This document shows positions 13,801 through 23,475 of a DNA stretch of 64,000 nt, piece by piece. The first letter of the stretch is position 1. The number at the start of each line of letters is the position of its first letter. Position numbers and translations under genes: made by a program. The stretch covers positions 1 to 64,000 of the forward strand of contig JBAIAA010000410.1 of the NCBI GenBank assembly GCA_037893245.1. The letters are read 5' to 3'. This DNA is from Crossaster papposus. Taxonomy: Eukaryota; Echinodermata; Asteroidea; Velatida; Solasteridae. The notes beneath the pieces are model-generated. The model did no database searches, was not told the DNA's origin, and saw only the letters and a program-made list of their open reading frames with translations.

Positions 13801-16095
13801 TGTGGAAAACTCTGTGGAAAACACTGTGGAAAACACTGCGGAAACACTGCGAAAACACTGCGAAAACACTGCGAAAACACTGCGAAAACACTGCGAAAAC
13901 ACTGCGAAAACACTGCGAAAACACTGCGAAAACACTGCGAAAACACTGCGAAAACACTGTGAAAACACTGTGAAAACACTGTGAAAAACACTGTGAAAAA
14001 CACTGTGGAAAACACTGTGGAAAACACTGTGGAAAACACTGTGGAAAACACTGTGGAAAACACTGTGGAAAACACTGTGGAAAACACTGTGGAAAACACT
14101 GTGGAAAACACTGTGGAAAACACTGTGGAAAACACTGTGTTCATATTGTGGAATAAAGTATGTTCACACTATGAAAACACTATGAAAACACTATGAAAAC
14201 ACTGTGTTCATACTGTGGAATCAAGTATGTTAACGCTGTGAAAGCACTGTGAAAAACACTGTGAAAAACACTGTGAAAAACACTGTGGAAAACACTGTGG
14301 AAAACACTGTGGAAAACACTGTGGAAGACACTGTGGAAAACACTGTGGAAAACACTGTGGAAAACACTGTGGAAAACACTGTGGAAAACACTGTGGAAAA
14401 CACTGTGGAAAACACTGTGGAAAACACTGTGGAAAACACTGTGGAAAACACTGTGGAAAACACTGTGGAAAACACTTTGGAAAACACTGTGGAAAACACT
14501 GTGGAAAACACTGTGGAAAACACTGTGGAAAACACTGTGGAAAACACTGTGGAAAACACTGTGGAAAACACTGTGGAAAACACTGTGGAAAACACTGTGG
14601 AAAACACTGTGGAAAACTCTGTGGAAAACACTGTGGAAAACACTGCGGAAACACTGCGAAAACACTGCGAAAACACTGCGAAAACACTGCGAAAACACTG
14701 CGAAAACACTGCGAAAACACTGCGAAAACACTGCGAAAACACTGCGAAAACACTGCGAAAACACTGTGAAAACACTGTGAAAACACTGTGAAAAACACTG
14801 TGAAAAACACTGTGGAAAACACTGTGGAAAACACTGTGGAAAACACTGTGGAAAACACTGTGGAAAACACTGTGGAAAACACTGTGGAAAACACTGTGGA
14901 AAACACTGTGGAAAACACTGTGGAAAACACTGTGGAAAACACTGTGTTCATATTGTGGAATAAAGTATGTTCACACTATGAAAACACTATGAAAACACTA
15001 TGAAAACACTGTGTTCATACTGTGGAATCAAGTATGTTAACGCTGTGAAAGCACTGTGAAAGCACTGTGAAAGACACTGTGAAAGACACTGTGAAAGACA
15101 CTGTGAAAGACACTGTGAAAGACACTGTGGAAGACACTGTGGAAGACACTGTGGAAGACACTGTGGAAGACACTGTGGAAGACACTGTGGAAGACACTGT
15201 GGAAAACACTGTGGAAAACACTGTGGAAAACACTGTGGAAAACACTGTGAAAACACTGTGTTCATATTGTGGAATAAAGTATGTTCACACTATGAAAACA
15301 CTATGAAAACACTATGAAAACACTGTGTTCATACTGTGGAATCAAGTATGTTAACGCTGTGAAAGCACTGTGAAAGCACTGTGAAAGACACTGTGAAAGA
15401 CACTGTGAAAGACACTGTGAAAGACACTGTGAAAGACACTGTGGAAGACACTGTGGAAGACACTGTGGAAGACACTGTGGAAGACACTGTGGAAGACACT
15501 GTGGAAGACACTGTGGAAGACACTGTGGAAGACACTGTGGAAGACACTGTGGAAGACACTGTGGAAGACACTGTGGAAAACACTGTGGAAAACACTGTGG
15601 AAAACACTGTGGAAAACACTGTGGAAAACACTGTGGAAAACACTGTGGAAAACACTGTGGAAAACACTGTGGAAAACACTGTGGAAAACACTGTGGAAAA
15701 CACTGTGGAAAACACTGTGGAAAACACTGTGGAAAACACTTTGGAAAACACTGTGGAAAACACTGTGGAAAACACTGTGGAAAACACTGTGGAAAACACT
15801 GTGGAAAACACTGTGGAAAACACTGTGAAAACACTGTGAAAACACTGTGAAAACACTGTGAAAACACTGTGGAAAACACTGTGGAAAACACTGTGAAAAC
15901 ACTGTGAAAACACTGTGAAAACACTGTGAAAACACTGTGAAAACACTGTGAAAACACTGTGAAAACACTGTGAAAACACTGTGAAAACACTGTGAAAACA
16001 CTGTGAAAACACTGTGAAAACACTGTGAAAACACTGTGAAAACACTGTGAAAACACTGTGAAAACACTGTGAAAACACTGTGAAAACACTAGGAA
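10851..16095. repeat. Higher-order 11/12-bp satellite blocks with linker L2
   Basis: Arrays of GAAAACACTGT-type 11-mers and GAAAGACACTGT / GGAAGACACTGT / GGAAAACACTGT 12-mers, plus GCGAAAACACT 11-mers, cut into blocks by linker L2 (GTGTTCATATTGTGGAATAA, then GTGTTCATACTGTGGAATCA and GTATGTTAACGC). L2 copies begin at about 10,875, 11,394, 11,708, 12,610, 12,936, 14,137, 14,944, 15,258 and 16,210. Three blocks of 314-326 bp are near-identical; the others are 519, 902, 1,201, 807 and 952 bp and share the same internal order of subunits (GAAAG, GGAAG, GGAAA, one GGAAAACACTTT marker, a GGAAAACTCTGT marker, GCGAAAA). Size differences reflect copy number of the short units. Confidence 0.93.
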
Positions 16096-16187
16096 AACAC
16101 AAGGAAAACACTATACTTGGATACTTGGATGCTGGGATGCTTGGATGCTGGCATGCTTGGTCGGATGCTTGGTTGGATGCTTGCACT
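16096..16187. repeat. Linker L1, copy 2
   Basis: Second copy of the GGATGCTTGG-type linker, nearly identical to the copy at 10,767 but with GCTGGGATGC for GCTGGCATGC. It starts the ~3.6-kb higher-order unit that ends at the third copy (19,706). Confidence 0.85.
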
Positions 16188-19100
16188 ATGAAAACACTAT
16201 GAAAACACTGTGTTCATATTGTGGAATCAAGTATGTTCACACTATGAAAACACTATGAAAACACTATGAAAACACAGTGTTCATACTGTGGAATCAAGTA
16301 TGTTTATGCTATGAAAACACTGTTCAAACACTATGAAAACACTATGAAAACACTATGAAAACACTATGAAAACACTATGAAAACACTATGAAAACACTAT
16401 GAAAACACTATGAAAACACTGTGAAAAACACTGTGAAAAACACTGTGAAAAACACTGTGAAAAACACTGTGGAAAACACTGTGGAAAACACTGTGGAAAA
16501 CACTGTGAAAAAAAATGTGGAAAACACTGTGGAAAACACTGTGGAAAACACTGTGGAAAACACTGTGGAAAACACTGTGGAAAACACTGTGGAAAACACT
16601 GTGGAAAACACTGTGGAAAACACTGTGGAAAACACTGTGGAAAACACTGTGGAAAACACTGTGGAAAACACTGTGGAAAACACTGTGGAAAACACTGTGG
16701 AAAACACTGTGGAAAACACTGTGGAAAACACTGTGGAAAACACTGTGGAAAACACTGTGGAAAACACTGTGGAAAACACTGTGGAAAACACTGTGGAAAA
16801 CACTGTGGAAAACACTGTGGAAAACACTGTGAAAACACTGTGGAAAACACTGTGGAAAACACTGTGGAAAACACTGTGGAAAACACTGTGAAAACACTGT
16901 GTAAAACACTGTGGAAAACACTGTGAAAACACTGTGAAAACACTGTGAAAACACTGTGAAAACACTGTGGAAAACACTGTGGAAAACACTGTGGAAAACA
17001 CTGTGGAAAACACTGTGAAAACACTGTGGAAAACACTGTGGAAAACACTGTGGAAAACACTGTGGAAAACACTGTGAAAACACTGTGGAAAACACTGTGG
17101 AAAACACTGTGAAAACACTGTGAAAACACTGTGAAAACACTGTGAAAACACTGTGGAAAACACTGTGGAAAACACTGTGGAAAACACTGTGAAAACACTG
17201 TGAAAACACTGTGAAAACACACTGTGGAAAACACTGTGGAAAACACTGTGGAAAACACTGTGGAAAACACTGTGGAAAACACTGTGGAAAACACTGTGGA
17301 AAACACTGTGGAAAACACTGTGGAAAACACTGTGGAAAACACTGTGGAAAACACTGTGGAAAACACTGTGGAAAACACTGTGGAAAACACTGTGGAAAAC
17401 ACTGTGGAAAACACTGTGGAAAACACTGTGGAAAACACTGTGGAAAACACTGTGGAAAACACTGTGGAAAACACTGTGGAAAACACTGTGGAAAACACTG
17501 TGGAAAACACTGTGGAAAACACTGTGGAAAACACTGTGGAAAACACTGTGGAAAACACTGTGGAAAACACTGTGGAAAACACTGTGGAAAACACTGTGGA
17601 AAACACTGTGGAAAACACTGTGGAAAACACTGTGGAAAACACTGTGGAAAACACTGTGGAAAACACTGTGGAAAACACTGTGGAAAACACTGTGGAAAAC
17701 ACTGTGGAAAACACTGTGGAAAACACTGTGGAAAACACTGTGGAAAACACTGTGGAAAACACTGTGGAAAACACTGTGGAAAACACTGTGGAAAACACTG
17801 TGGAAAACACTGTGGAAAACACTGTGGAAAACACTGTGGAAAACACTGTGGAAAACACTGTGGAAAACACTGTGGAAAACACTGTGGAAAACACTGTGGA
17901 AAACACTGTGGAAACACTGTGAAAACACTGTGAAAACACTGTGAAAACACTGTGAAAACACTGTGAAAACACTGTGAAAACACTGTGAAAACACTGTGAA
18001 AACACTGTGAAAACACTGTGAAAACACTGTGAAAACACTGTGAAAACACTGTGAAAACACTGTGAAAACACTGTGTAAAACACTGTGGAAAACACTGTGA
18101 AAACACTGTGAAAACACTGTGAAAACACTGTGAAAACACTGTGGAAAACACTGTGGAAAACACTGTGGAAAACACTGTGGAAAACACTGTGAAAACACTG
18201 TGGAAAACACTGTGGAAAACACTGTGGAAAACACTGTGGAAAACACTGTGAAAACACTGTGGAAAACACTGTGGAAAACACTGTGAAAACACTGTGGAAA
18301 ACACTGTGGAAAACACTGTGGAAAACACTGTGGAAAACACTGTGGAAAACACTGTGGAAAACACTGTGGAAAACACTGTGGAAACACTGTGAAAACACTG
18401 TGAAAAACACTGTGGAAAACACTGTGGAAAACACTGTGGAAAACACTGTGGAAAACACTGTGGAAAACACTGTGGAAAACACTGTGGAAAACACTGTGGA
18501 AAACACTGTGGAAAACACTGTGGATAACACTGTGGAAAACACTGTGGAAAACACTGTGGAAAACACTGTGGAAAACACTGTGGAAAACACTGTGGAAAAC
18601 ACTGTGGAAAACACTGTGGAAAACACTGTGGAAAACACTGTGGAAAACACTGTGGACAACACTGTGGAAAACACTGTGGAAAACACTGTGGAAAACACTG
18701 TGGAAAACACTGTGGAAAACACTGTGGAAAACACTGTGGAAAACACTGTGGAAAACACTGTGGAAAACACTGTGGAAAACACTGTGGAAAACACTGTGGA
18801 AAACACTGTGGAAAACACTGTGGAAAACACTGTGGAAAACACTGTGGAAAACACTGTGGAAAACACTGTGGAAAACACTGTGGAAAACACTGTGGAAAAC
18901 ACTGTGGAAAACACTGTGGAAAACACTGTGGAAAACACTGTGGAAAACACTGTGGAAAACACTGTGGAAAACACTGTGGAAAACACTGTGGAAAACACTG
19001 TGGAAAACACTGTGGAAAACACTCTGGAAAACACTGTGGAAAACACTGTGGAAAACACTGTGGAAAACACTGTGGAAAACACTGTGGAAAACACTGTGGA

Positions 19101-19705
19101 AAACACTGTGGAAAACACTGTGGAAAACACTGTGGAAAACACTGTGGAAAACACTGTGGAAAACACTGTGGAAAACACTGTGGAAAACACTGTGGAAAAC
19201 ACTGTGGAAAACACTGTGGAAAACACTGTGGAAAACACTGTGGAAAACACTGTGGAAAACACTGTGGAAAACACTGTGGAAAACACTGTGGAAAACACTG
19301 TGGAAAACACTGTGGAAAACACTGTGGAAAACACTGTGGAAAACACTGTGGAAAACACTGTGGAAAACACTGTGAAAACACTGTGAAAACACTGTGGAAA
19401 ACACTGTGGAAAACACTGTGGAAAACACTGTGAAAACACTGTGAAAACACTGTGGAAAACACTGTGGAAAACACTGTGGAAAACACTGTGAAAACACTGT
19501 GAAAACACTGTGGAAAACACTGTGGAAAACACTGTGGAAAACACTGTGAAAACACTGTGAAAACACTGTGAAAACACTGTGAAAACACTGTGAAAACACT
19601 GTGAAAACACTGTGAAAACACTGTGAAAACACTGTGAAAACACTGTGAAAACACTGTGAAAACACTGTGAAAACACTGTGAAAACACTGTGAAAACACTA
19701 TGAAA
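16188..19705. repeat. 3.6-kb higher-order satellite unit (GGAAAACACTGT 12-mers)
   Basis: Begins with L2 and an ACACTATGAAA 11-mer run, then long runs of the 12-mer GGAAAACACTGT (16,455-16,830, 17,222-17,910, 18,405-19,370) separated by short mixed patches of 11-mers (GAAAACACTGT) and 12-mers. The patch starting GTAAAACACTGTGG at 16,901 recurs in the same register at 18,075, showing an internal duplication of about 1,174 bp. Rare point variants (GGATAACACTGT near 18,523, GGACAACACTGT near 18,655, CACTCTGG near 19,021) mark single units. All frames on both strands are open over long distances because the 12-mer has no stop in several frames; no protein gene is inferred. Confidence 0.94.
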
Positions 19706-19796
19706 ACACAAGGAAAACACTATACTTGGATACTTGGATGCTGGGATGCTTGGATGCTGGCATGCTTGGTCGGATGCTTGGTTGGATGCTTGCACT
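19706..19796. repeat. Linker L1, copy 3
   Basis: Third copy of the GGATGCTTGG-type linker, matching copy 2 almost base for base, and again followed by L2 (19,819). The distance between copies 2 and 3 is about 3.61 kb. Confidence 0.85.
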
Positions 19797-20112
19797 ATGA
19801 AAACACTATGAAAACACTGTGTTCATATTGTGGAATCAAGTATGTTCACACTATGAAAACACTATGAAAACACTATGAAAACACAGTGTTCATACTGTGG
19901 AATCAAGTATGTTTATGCTATGAAAACACTGTTAAAACACTATGAAAACACTATGAAAACACTATGAAAACACTATGAAAACACTATGAAAACACTATGA
20001 AAACACTATGAAAACACTATGAAAACACTATGAAAACACTATGAAAACACTATGAAAACACTATGAAAACACTATGAAAACACTATGAAAACACTGTGAA
20101 ACACTATGAAAA
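19797..20112. repeat. L2 plus ACACTATGAAA 11-bp array
   Basis: L2 (19,819-19,920) followed by about 14 units of the 11-mer ACACTATGAAA up to the fourth L1 copy. This repeats the start of the preceding 3.6-kb unit, but here the long GGAAAACACTGT section is absent. Confidence 0.9.
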
Positions 20113-20213
20113 ACACAAGGAAAACACTATACTTGGATACTTGGATACTTGGATGCTGGGATGCTTGGATGCTGGCATGCTTGGTCGGATGCTGGGATGC
20201 TTGGTCGGATGCA
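20113..20213. repeat. Linker L1, copy 4, interrupted by insertion
   Basis: L1 with an extra GGATACTT and GGATGCTGG repeat. It stops at TTGGTCGGATGCA where a poly-G run begins; similar linker sequence resumes at 20,954 with TGGTCGGATGCTTGG. The two parts flank an inserted element. Confidence 0.8.
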
Positions 20214-20953
20214 GGGGGGGGGGGGGGGGGCGGAGGGGGGCCCAACAAAGTGCGCCACCAACGTTGAAATGTATCTCATTCATTCTTCCACGCTCATGAG
20301 CCACACATCTCACACAGTAAATACGTATAGATCGCTTCCTCGAAGCGCACCATTGAAACACGTACAAATTTTCTCCGCGCTCGCTCCCCGATTTCAGTGA
20401 TTCATGCAACGTCCGCAAAGCCAGGTACACAGGCACGATCTACACGAATTTTTGTTGGGGCGATGTCATTTTCTGCCATTTTCGTTCGAAAACAACACGA
20501 TAAAACGCAAGAGGTTCACAGGCAGATTTTTAAAAAAATTCAGTATATCACTGCTACATCCTTTTTTAACGTATCAATGGAAAAAAATGAGTGGGTTCGA
20601 AGCACGATTTTTCACAATTTATCGATTATTATTGCCCTTTTTAGGGGAGGTATTTGTCAACGTCGTTTGAGTATTTGTGCACAATCTCTACGTGCATCAA
20701 CGGTACGTCAACGTAAAAAAATTTCGACTGCTTTTTTTCATTTTCAATACAAATGTTGTCATTGGATGATAAAAATTAAGGTAAATAACAACGTTGTACA
20801 ACTACAAAAGACAAGATGTTAAGATTGGATGCCAAAAACCCTTAATTTTTCGCGTGAGAAAATTGTTCCCCCTATTTTGAGAATGGACGGTACCCCAGCG
20901 TTTCGCAATCACAGCCTCGAAGGGCCCCCCCTCCGCCCCCCCCCCCCCCCCCC
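20214..20953. mobile_element. 740-bp inverted-repeat element with poly-G/poly-C ends
   Basis: The left end is 17 G followed by CGGAGGGGGGCCC; the right end is GGGCCCCCCCTCCG followed by 18 C, so the termini are inverted repeats of about 30 bp. The interior (about 680 bp) is ordinary AT-rich sequence unlike the satellite and has no convincing protein. It interrupts an L1 linker, and TGGTCGGATGC is present on both sides, which may be a target duplication or simply the linker's own repetition. It looks like a non-autonomous DNA transposon of unknown superfamily; assembly difficulty at the homopolymers is an alternative for the exact run lengths. Confidence 0.65.
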
Positions 20954-21036
20954 TGGTCGGATGCTTGGATGCTTGGGTGGATGCTTGGTTGGATGCTTGG
21001 ATGGATGCTTGGTCGGATGCTTGGTTGGATGCTTGC
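20954..21036. repeat. Linker L1, copy 5 (right part)
   Basis: Tandem GGATGCTTGG(T/A)-type words leading to TTGCACTATG and L2 at 21,062. Together with 20,113-20,213 it is the linker split by the poly-G-ended insertion. Confidence 0.8.
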
Positions 21037-21398
21037 ACTATGAAAACACTATGAAAACACTGTGTTCATATTGTGGAATCAAGTATGTTCACACTATGAA
21101 AACACTATGAAAACACTATGAAAACACTGTGTTCATACTGTGGAATCAAGTATGTTTACGCTATTAAAACACTGTTAAAACACTATGAAAACACTATGAA
21201 AACACTATGAAAACACTATGAAAACACTATGAAAACACCATGAAAACACTATGAAAACACTATGAAAACACTATGAAAACACTATGAAAACACTATGAAA
21301 ACACTATGAAAACACTATGAAAACACTATGAAAACACTATGAAAACACTATGAAAACACTATGAAAACACTATGAAAACACTATGAAAACACTATGAA
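21037..21398. repeat. Terminal L2 and ACACTATGAAA array
   Basis: L2 (21,062-21,165) followed by about 20 ACACTATGAAA 11-mers, the right-hand end of the satellite domain. The array stops at about 21,398 next to a tRNA-like repeat. Confidence 0.92.
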
Positions 21399-21407
21399 AC
21401 ACAGGAA

Positions 21408-21530
21408 CCCTCGTCTTTCACCGCTGTGACCCGGGTTCGAATCCAGCCTGGGCTAATCATGTGGATTGGGGTTTTTAGTGCCTGATTCCGTGGATTTTTC
21501 CCTAGGATCAGGACAATCTTCTAGAGTTTT
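21408..21530 (+). repeat. tRNA-derived SINE fragment
   Basis: Starts in CTCGTCTTTCACCGCTGTGA and contains GGGTTCGAATCC, a perfect Pol III B-box, followed by a non-tRNA body (GGGCTAATCATGTGGATTGG, then CCTGATTCCGTGG). No A-box half or full cloverleaf is visible, so it is a truncated interspersed repeat and not a tRNA gene. Confidence 0.55.
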
Positions 21531-21533
21531 TTT

Positions 21534-21807
21534 CTGCGCAGGTCTACTGCGCAGGTCTACTGCGCAGGTCTACTGCGCAGGTCTACTACGCAGGTCTACT
21601 GCGCAGGTCTACTGCGCAGGTCTACTGCGCAAGTCTACTGCGCAGATCTACTGCGCAGGTCTACTGCGCAGGTCTACTGCGCAGGTCTACTGCGCAGGTC
21701 TACTGCGCAGGTCTACTGCGCAGGTCTACTGCGCAGGTCTACTGCGCAGGTCTACTGCGCAGGTCTACTGCGCAGGTCTAATGCGCAGGTCTACTGCGCA
21801 GGTCTAC
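21534..21807. repeat. 13-bp minisatellite (CTGCGCAGGTCTA)
   Basis: About 21 head-to-tail copies of CTGCGCAGGTCTA, nearly perfect, with single changes such as CTACGCAGG (near 21,588), CGCAAGTC and CGCAGATC. Each unit carries the palindrome TGCGCA. It lies directly against the dispersed element that follows. Confidence 0.95.
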
Positions 21808-22205
21808 ATTTGAAATTCGCGGAAAACAGACCAAGAACCACTGCCTGACGCCGGTTACAAAGGAACGCCGTTTTTCTTGCTTTTCTTAACATCCATGATT
21901 GTAAAACTTGGTGGTCGCATATGCGCGGTGGTCGCATAATTATGCGCGGTGGTCGCATAATTATGCGCGGTGGTCGCATAATTATGCGCGGTGGTCGCAT
22001 ATGCGCGGTGGTCGCATATGCGCGGTGGTCGCATATAAGCAAGGTTTTGGGGGGTTGTATTTTATAGTAAATATCATTTAACTGACCTGTCCGAAGTTTT
22101 ACAATCATGGATGCCGAGAAAAGCACGAAAAACAGCATTTGTTTTCAACCAGCTTTGGACAGTTATTCTTATGTTATCTTCGTATTTGTTTTTTCGCGAT
22201 CGCCG
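21808..22205. mobile_element. Dispersed 'GGATACACC' element, rearranged copy
   Basis: Pieces of a family also present at 41.9, 46.5, 54.65 and 63.84 kb: ATCCATGATTGTAAAACTT on one side, and TATAGTAAATATCATTTAAC with TTTTACAATCATGGATGCCG on the other, in opposite orientations. The two inverted halves (21,830-21,910 and 22,045-22,205) enclose and adjoin the GGTGGTCGC arrays. No terminal GGATACACC sequence survives here. Confidence 0.6.
21910..22036. repeat. GGTGGTCGCATATGCGC minisatellite, left array
   Basis: Seven units: GGTGGTCGCATATGCGC (17 bp) at the ends and a 21-bp form with ATAATTAT in the middle. The unit is the reverse complement of the one at 22,203-22,605, so the two arrays form an inverted pair. 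Confidence 0.9.
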
Positions 22206-22605
22206 TAGGGCGACCACCGCGCATATGCGACCACCGCGCATATGCGACCACCGCGCATATGCGACCACCGCGCGCATATGCGACCACCGCGCGCATATGC
22301 GACCACCGCGCGCATATGCGACCACCGCGCGCATATGCGACCACCGCGCGCATATGCGACCACCGCGCGCATATGCGACCACCGCGCGCATATGCGACCA
22401 CCGCGCGCACATGCGACCACCGCGCGCACATGCGACCACCGCGCGCACATGCGACCACCGCGCGCACATGCGACCACCGCGCGCACATGCGACCACCGCG
22501 CGCACATGCGACCACCGCGCGCACATGCGACCACCGCGCGCACATGCGACCACCGCGCGCACATGCGACCACCGCGCTTATATGCGACCACCGCGCATAT
22601 GGGTG
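22203..22605. repeat. GCGACCACCGCGCATAT minisatellite, right array
   Basis: About 21 units in three ordered classes: 17-bp GCGACCACCGCGCATAT, then 19-bp GCGACCACCGCGCGCATAT, then 19-bp GCGACCACCGCGCGCACAT, closing with one ...GCTTATAT unit and one ...GCATAT unit. The order suggests stepwise expansion from successive mutant founders. Both strands are stop-free in several frames, producing overlapping Arg/His/Ala-rich frames that are artefacts. Confidence 0.93.
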
Positions 22606-23088
22606 CACCACCCTAATTGAAAGGAGAATTTCTACGCGAGATCATCTGCATGAAATGTGCCCCCCCCCCCACAATTTCTTTTGAAAAAGGATGCCGTTCA
22701 GTGAAATAAATGGTGGGATTGTGTAAATATGGGATAGGATCAAGTCCATGGTTTTTGAGCTTCAATCTGAGGGCAGACTTGACAAAATCACGGTTGAAAA
22801 ATGGGTCCTAATTGCCCTAGAACGTGGAGGGATGCCATTTGTAAAATGGCTGCTTGCAGGCTCGGGAAGTATCACTTTTCGGGATGTGAGTTTCTTTTGG
22901 TGTGAATATTAAAAAATGTAATTGGCTAACCTACTAAAAATTGAAAAGAAATGGAAAGATAAAGACCAAGACAATAATCTGATTGTTGTTTGAGAAACCC
23001 CAGTGATGTCGGTGTGCATGAAACTTGGTCGTGAACATTGTTGATTTTACACTGTTTTCAATGGGACTTGAATTAGGGTGGTGCACCC
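22601..23088. mobile_element. 488-bp MITE-like element, GGGTGCACCACCCTAATT ends
   Basis: Perfect 18-bp inverted repeat: GGGTGCACCACCCTAATT at 22,601 and its reverse complement at 23,071-23,088. The left end abuts the minisatellite. The interior has no recognisable coding region. Confidence 0.65.
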
Positions 23089-23475
23089 ATAATGCGTGCT
23101 GAGATCACTGACCTCTACACAGAGGTCGGAGGCTGATATGCACACACTGGAGATAAGAAAACACCATCAAATAAACGTCGTTAATTGTCTAATCACAAAA
23201 TGGCAACAAGGCTACGACTATTGCGCAGTCTAACGTTAATTTTGGAGCAAATTTTCTTTTATTTTTCAATGATAGTGCATTGAATTAAAACTATCAGATC
23301 GACAAATACGTCAATATCATCAGGTATTCCGACCGGCTGTAAACAAACATTGCGTAACATTTAGCAGACGATAATTGTTGTAAATTCTTACATCGTAATT
23401 TTGCAAACACTAATTCAAGCATCGCTTGGGGGCGCAATAACTAGCCGTAGGCTCTACCGTAGCCGTGTCCGAGTA

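Noticed and set aside
16386-19795. Three overlapping ~1,100-codon minus-strand frames plus plus-strand ENTV / GKHC repeat proteins
   Set aside because: All frames on both strands are open at once because the 12-bp unit has no stop; this is expected of the repeat and not evidence of a gene.
1-21398. Telomeric array
   Set aside because: No TTAGGG-like telomere repeat is present; the satellites are 11-12 bp and interstitial or pericentromeric/subtelomeric at most.
22074-22684. Overlapping Arg/His/Ala-rich proteins on both strands
   Set aside because: They are translations of the GCGACCACCGCGC minisatellite; several frames are open simultaneously.
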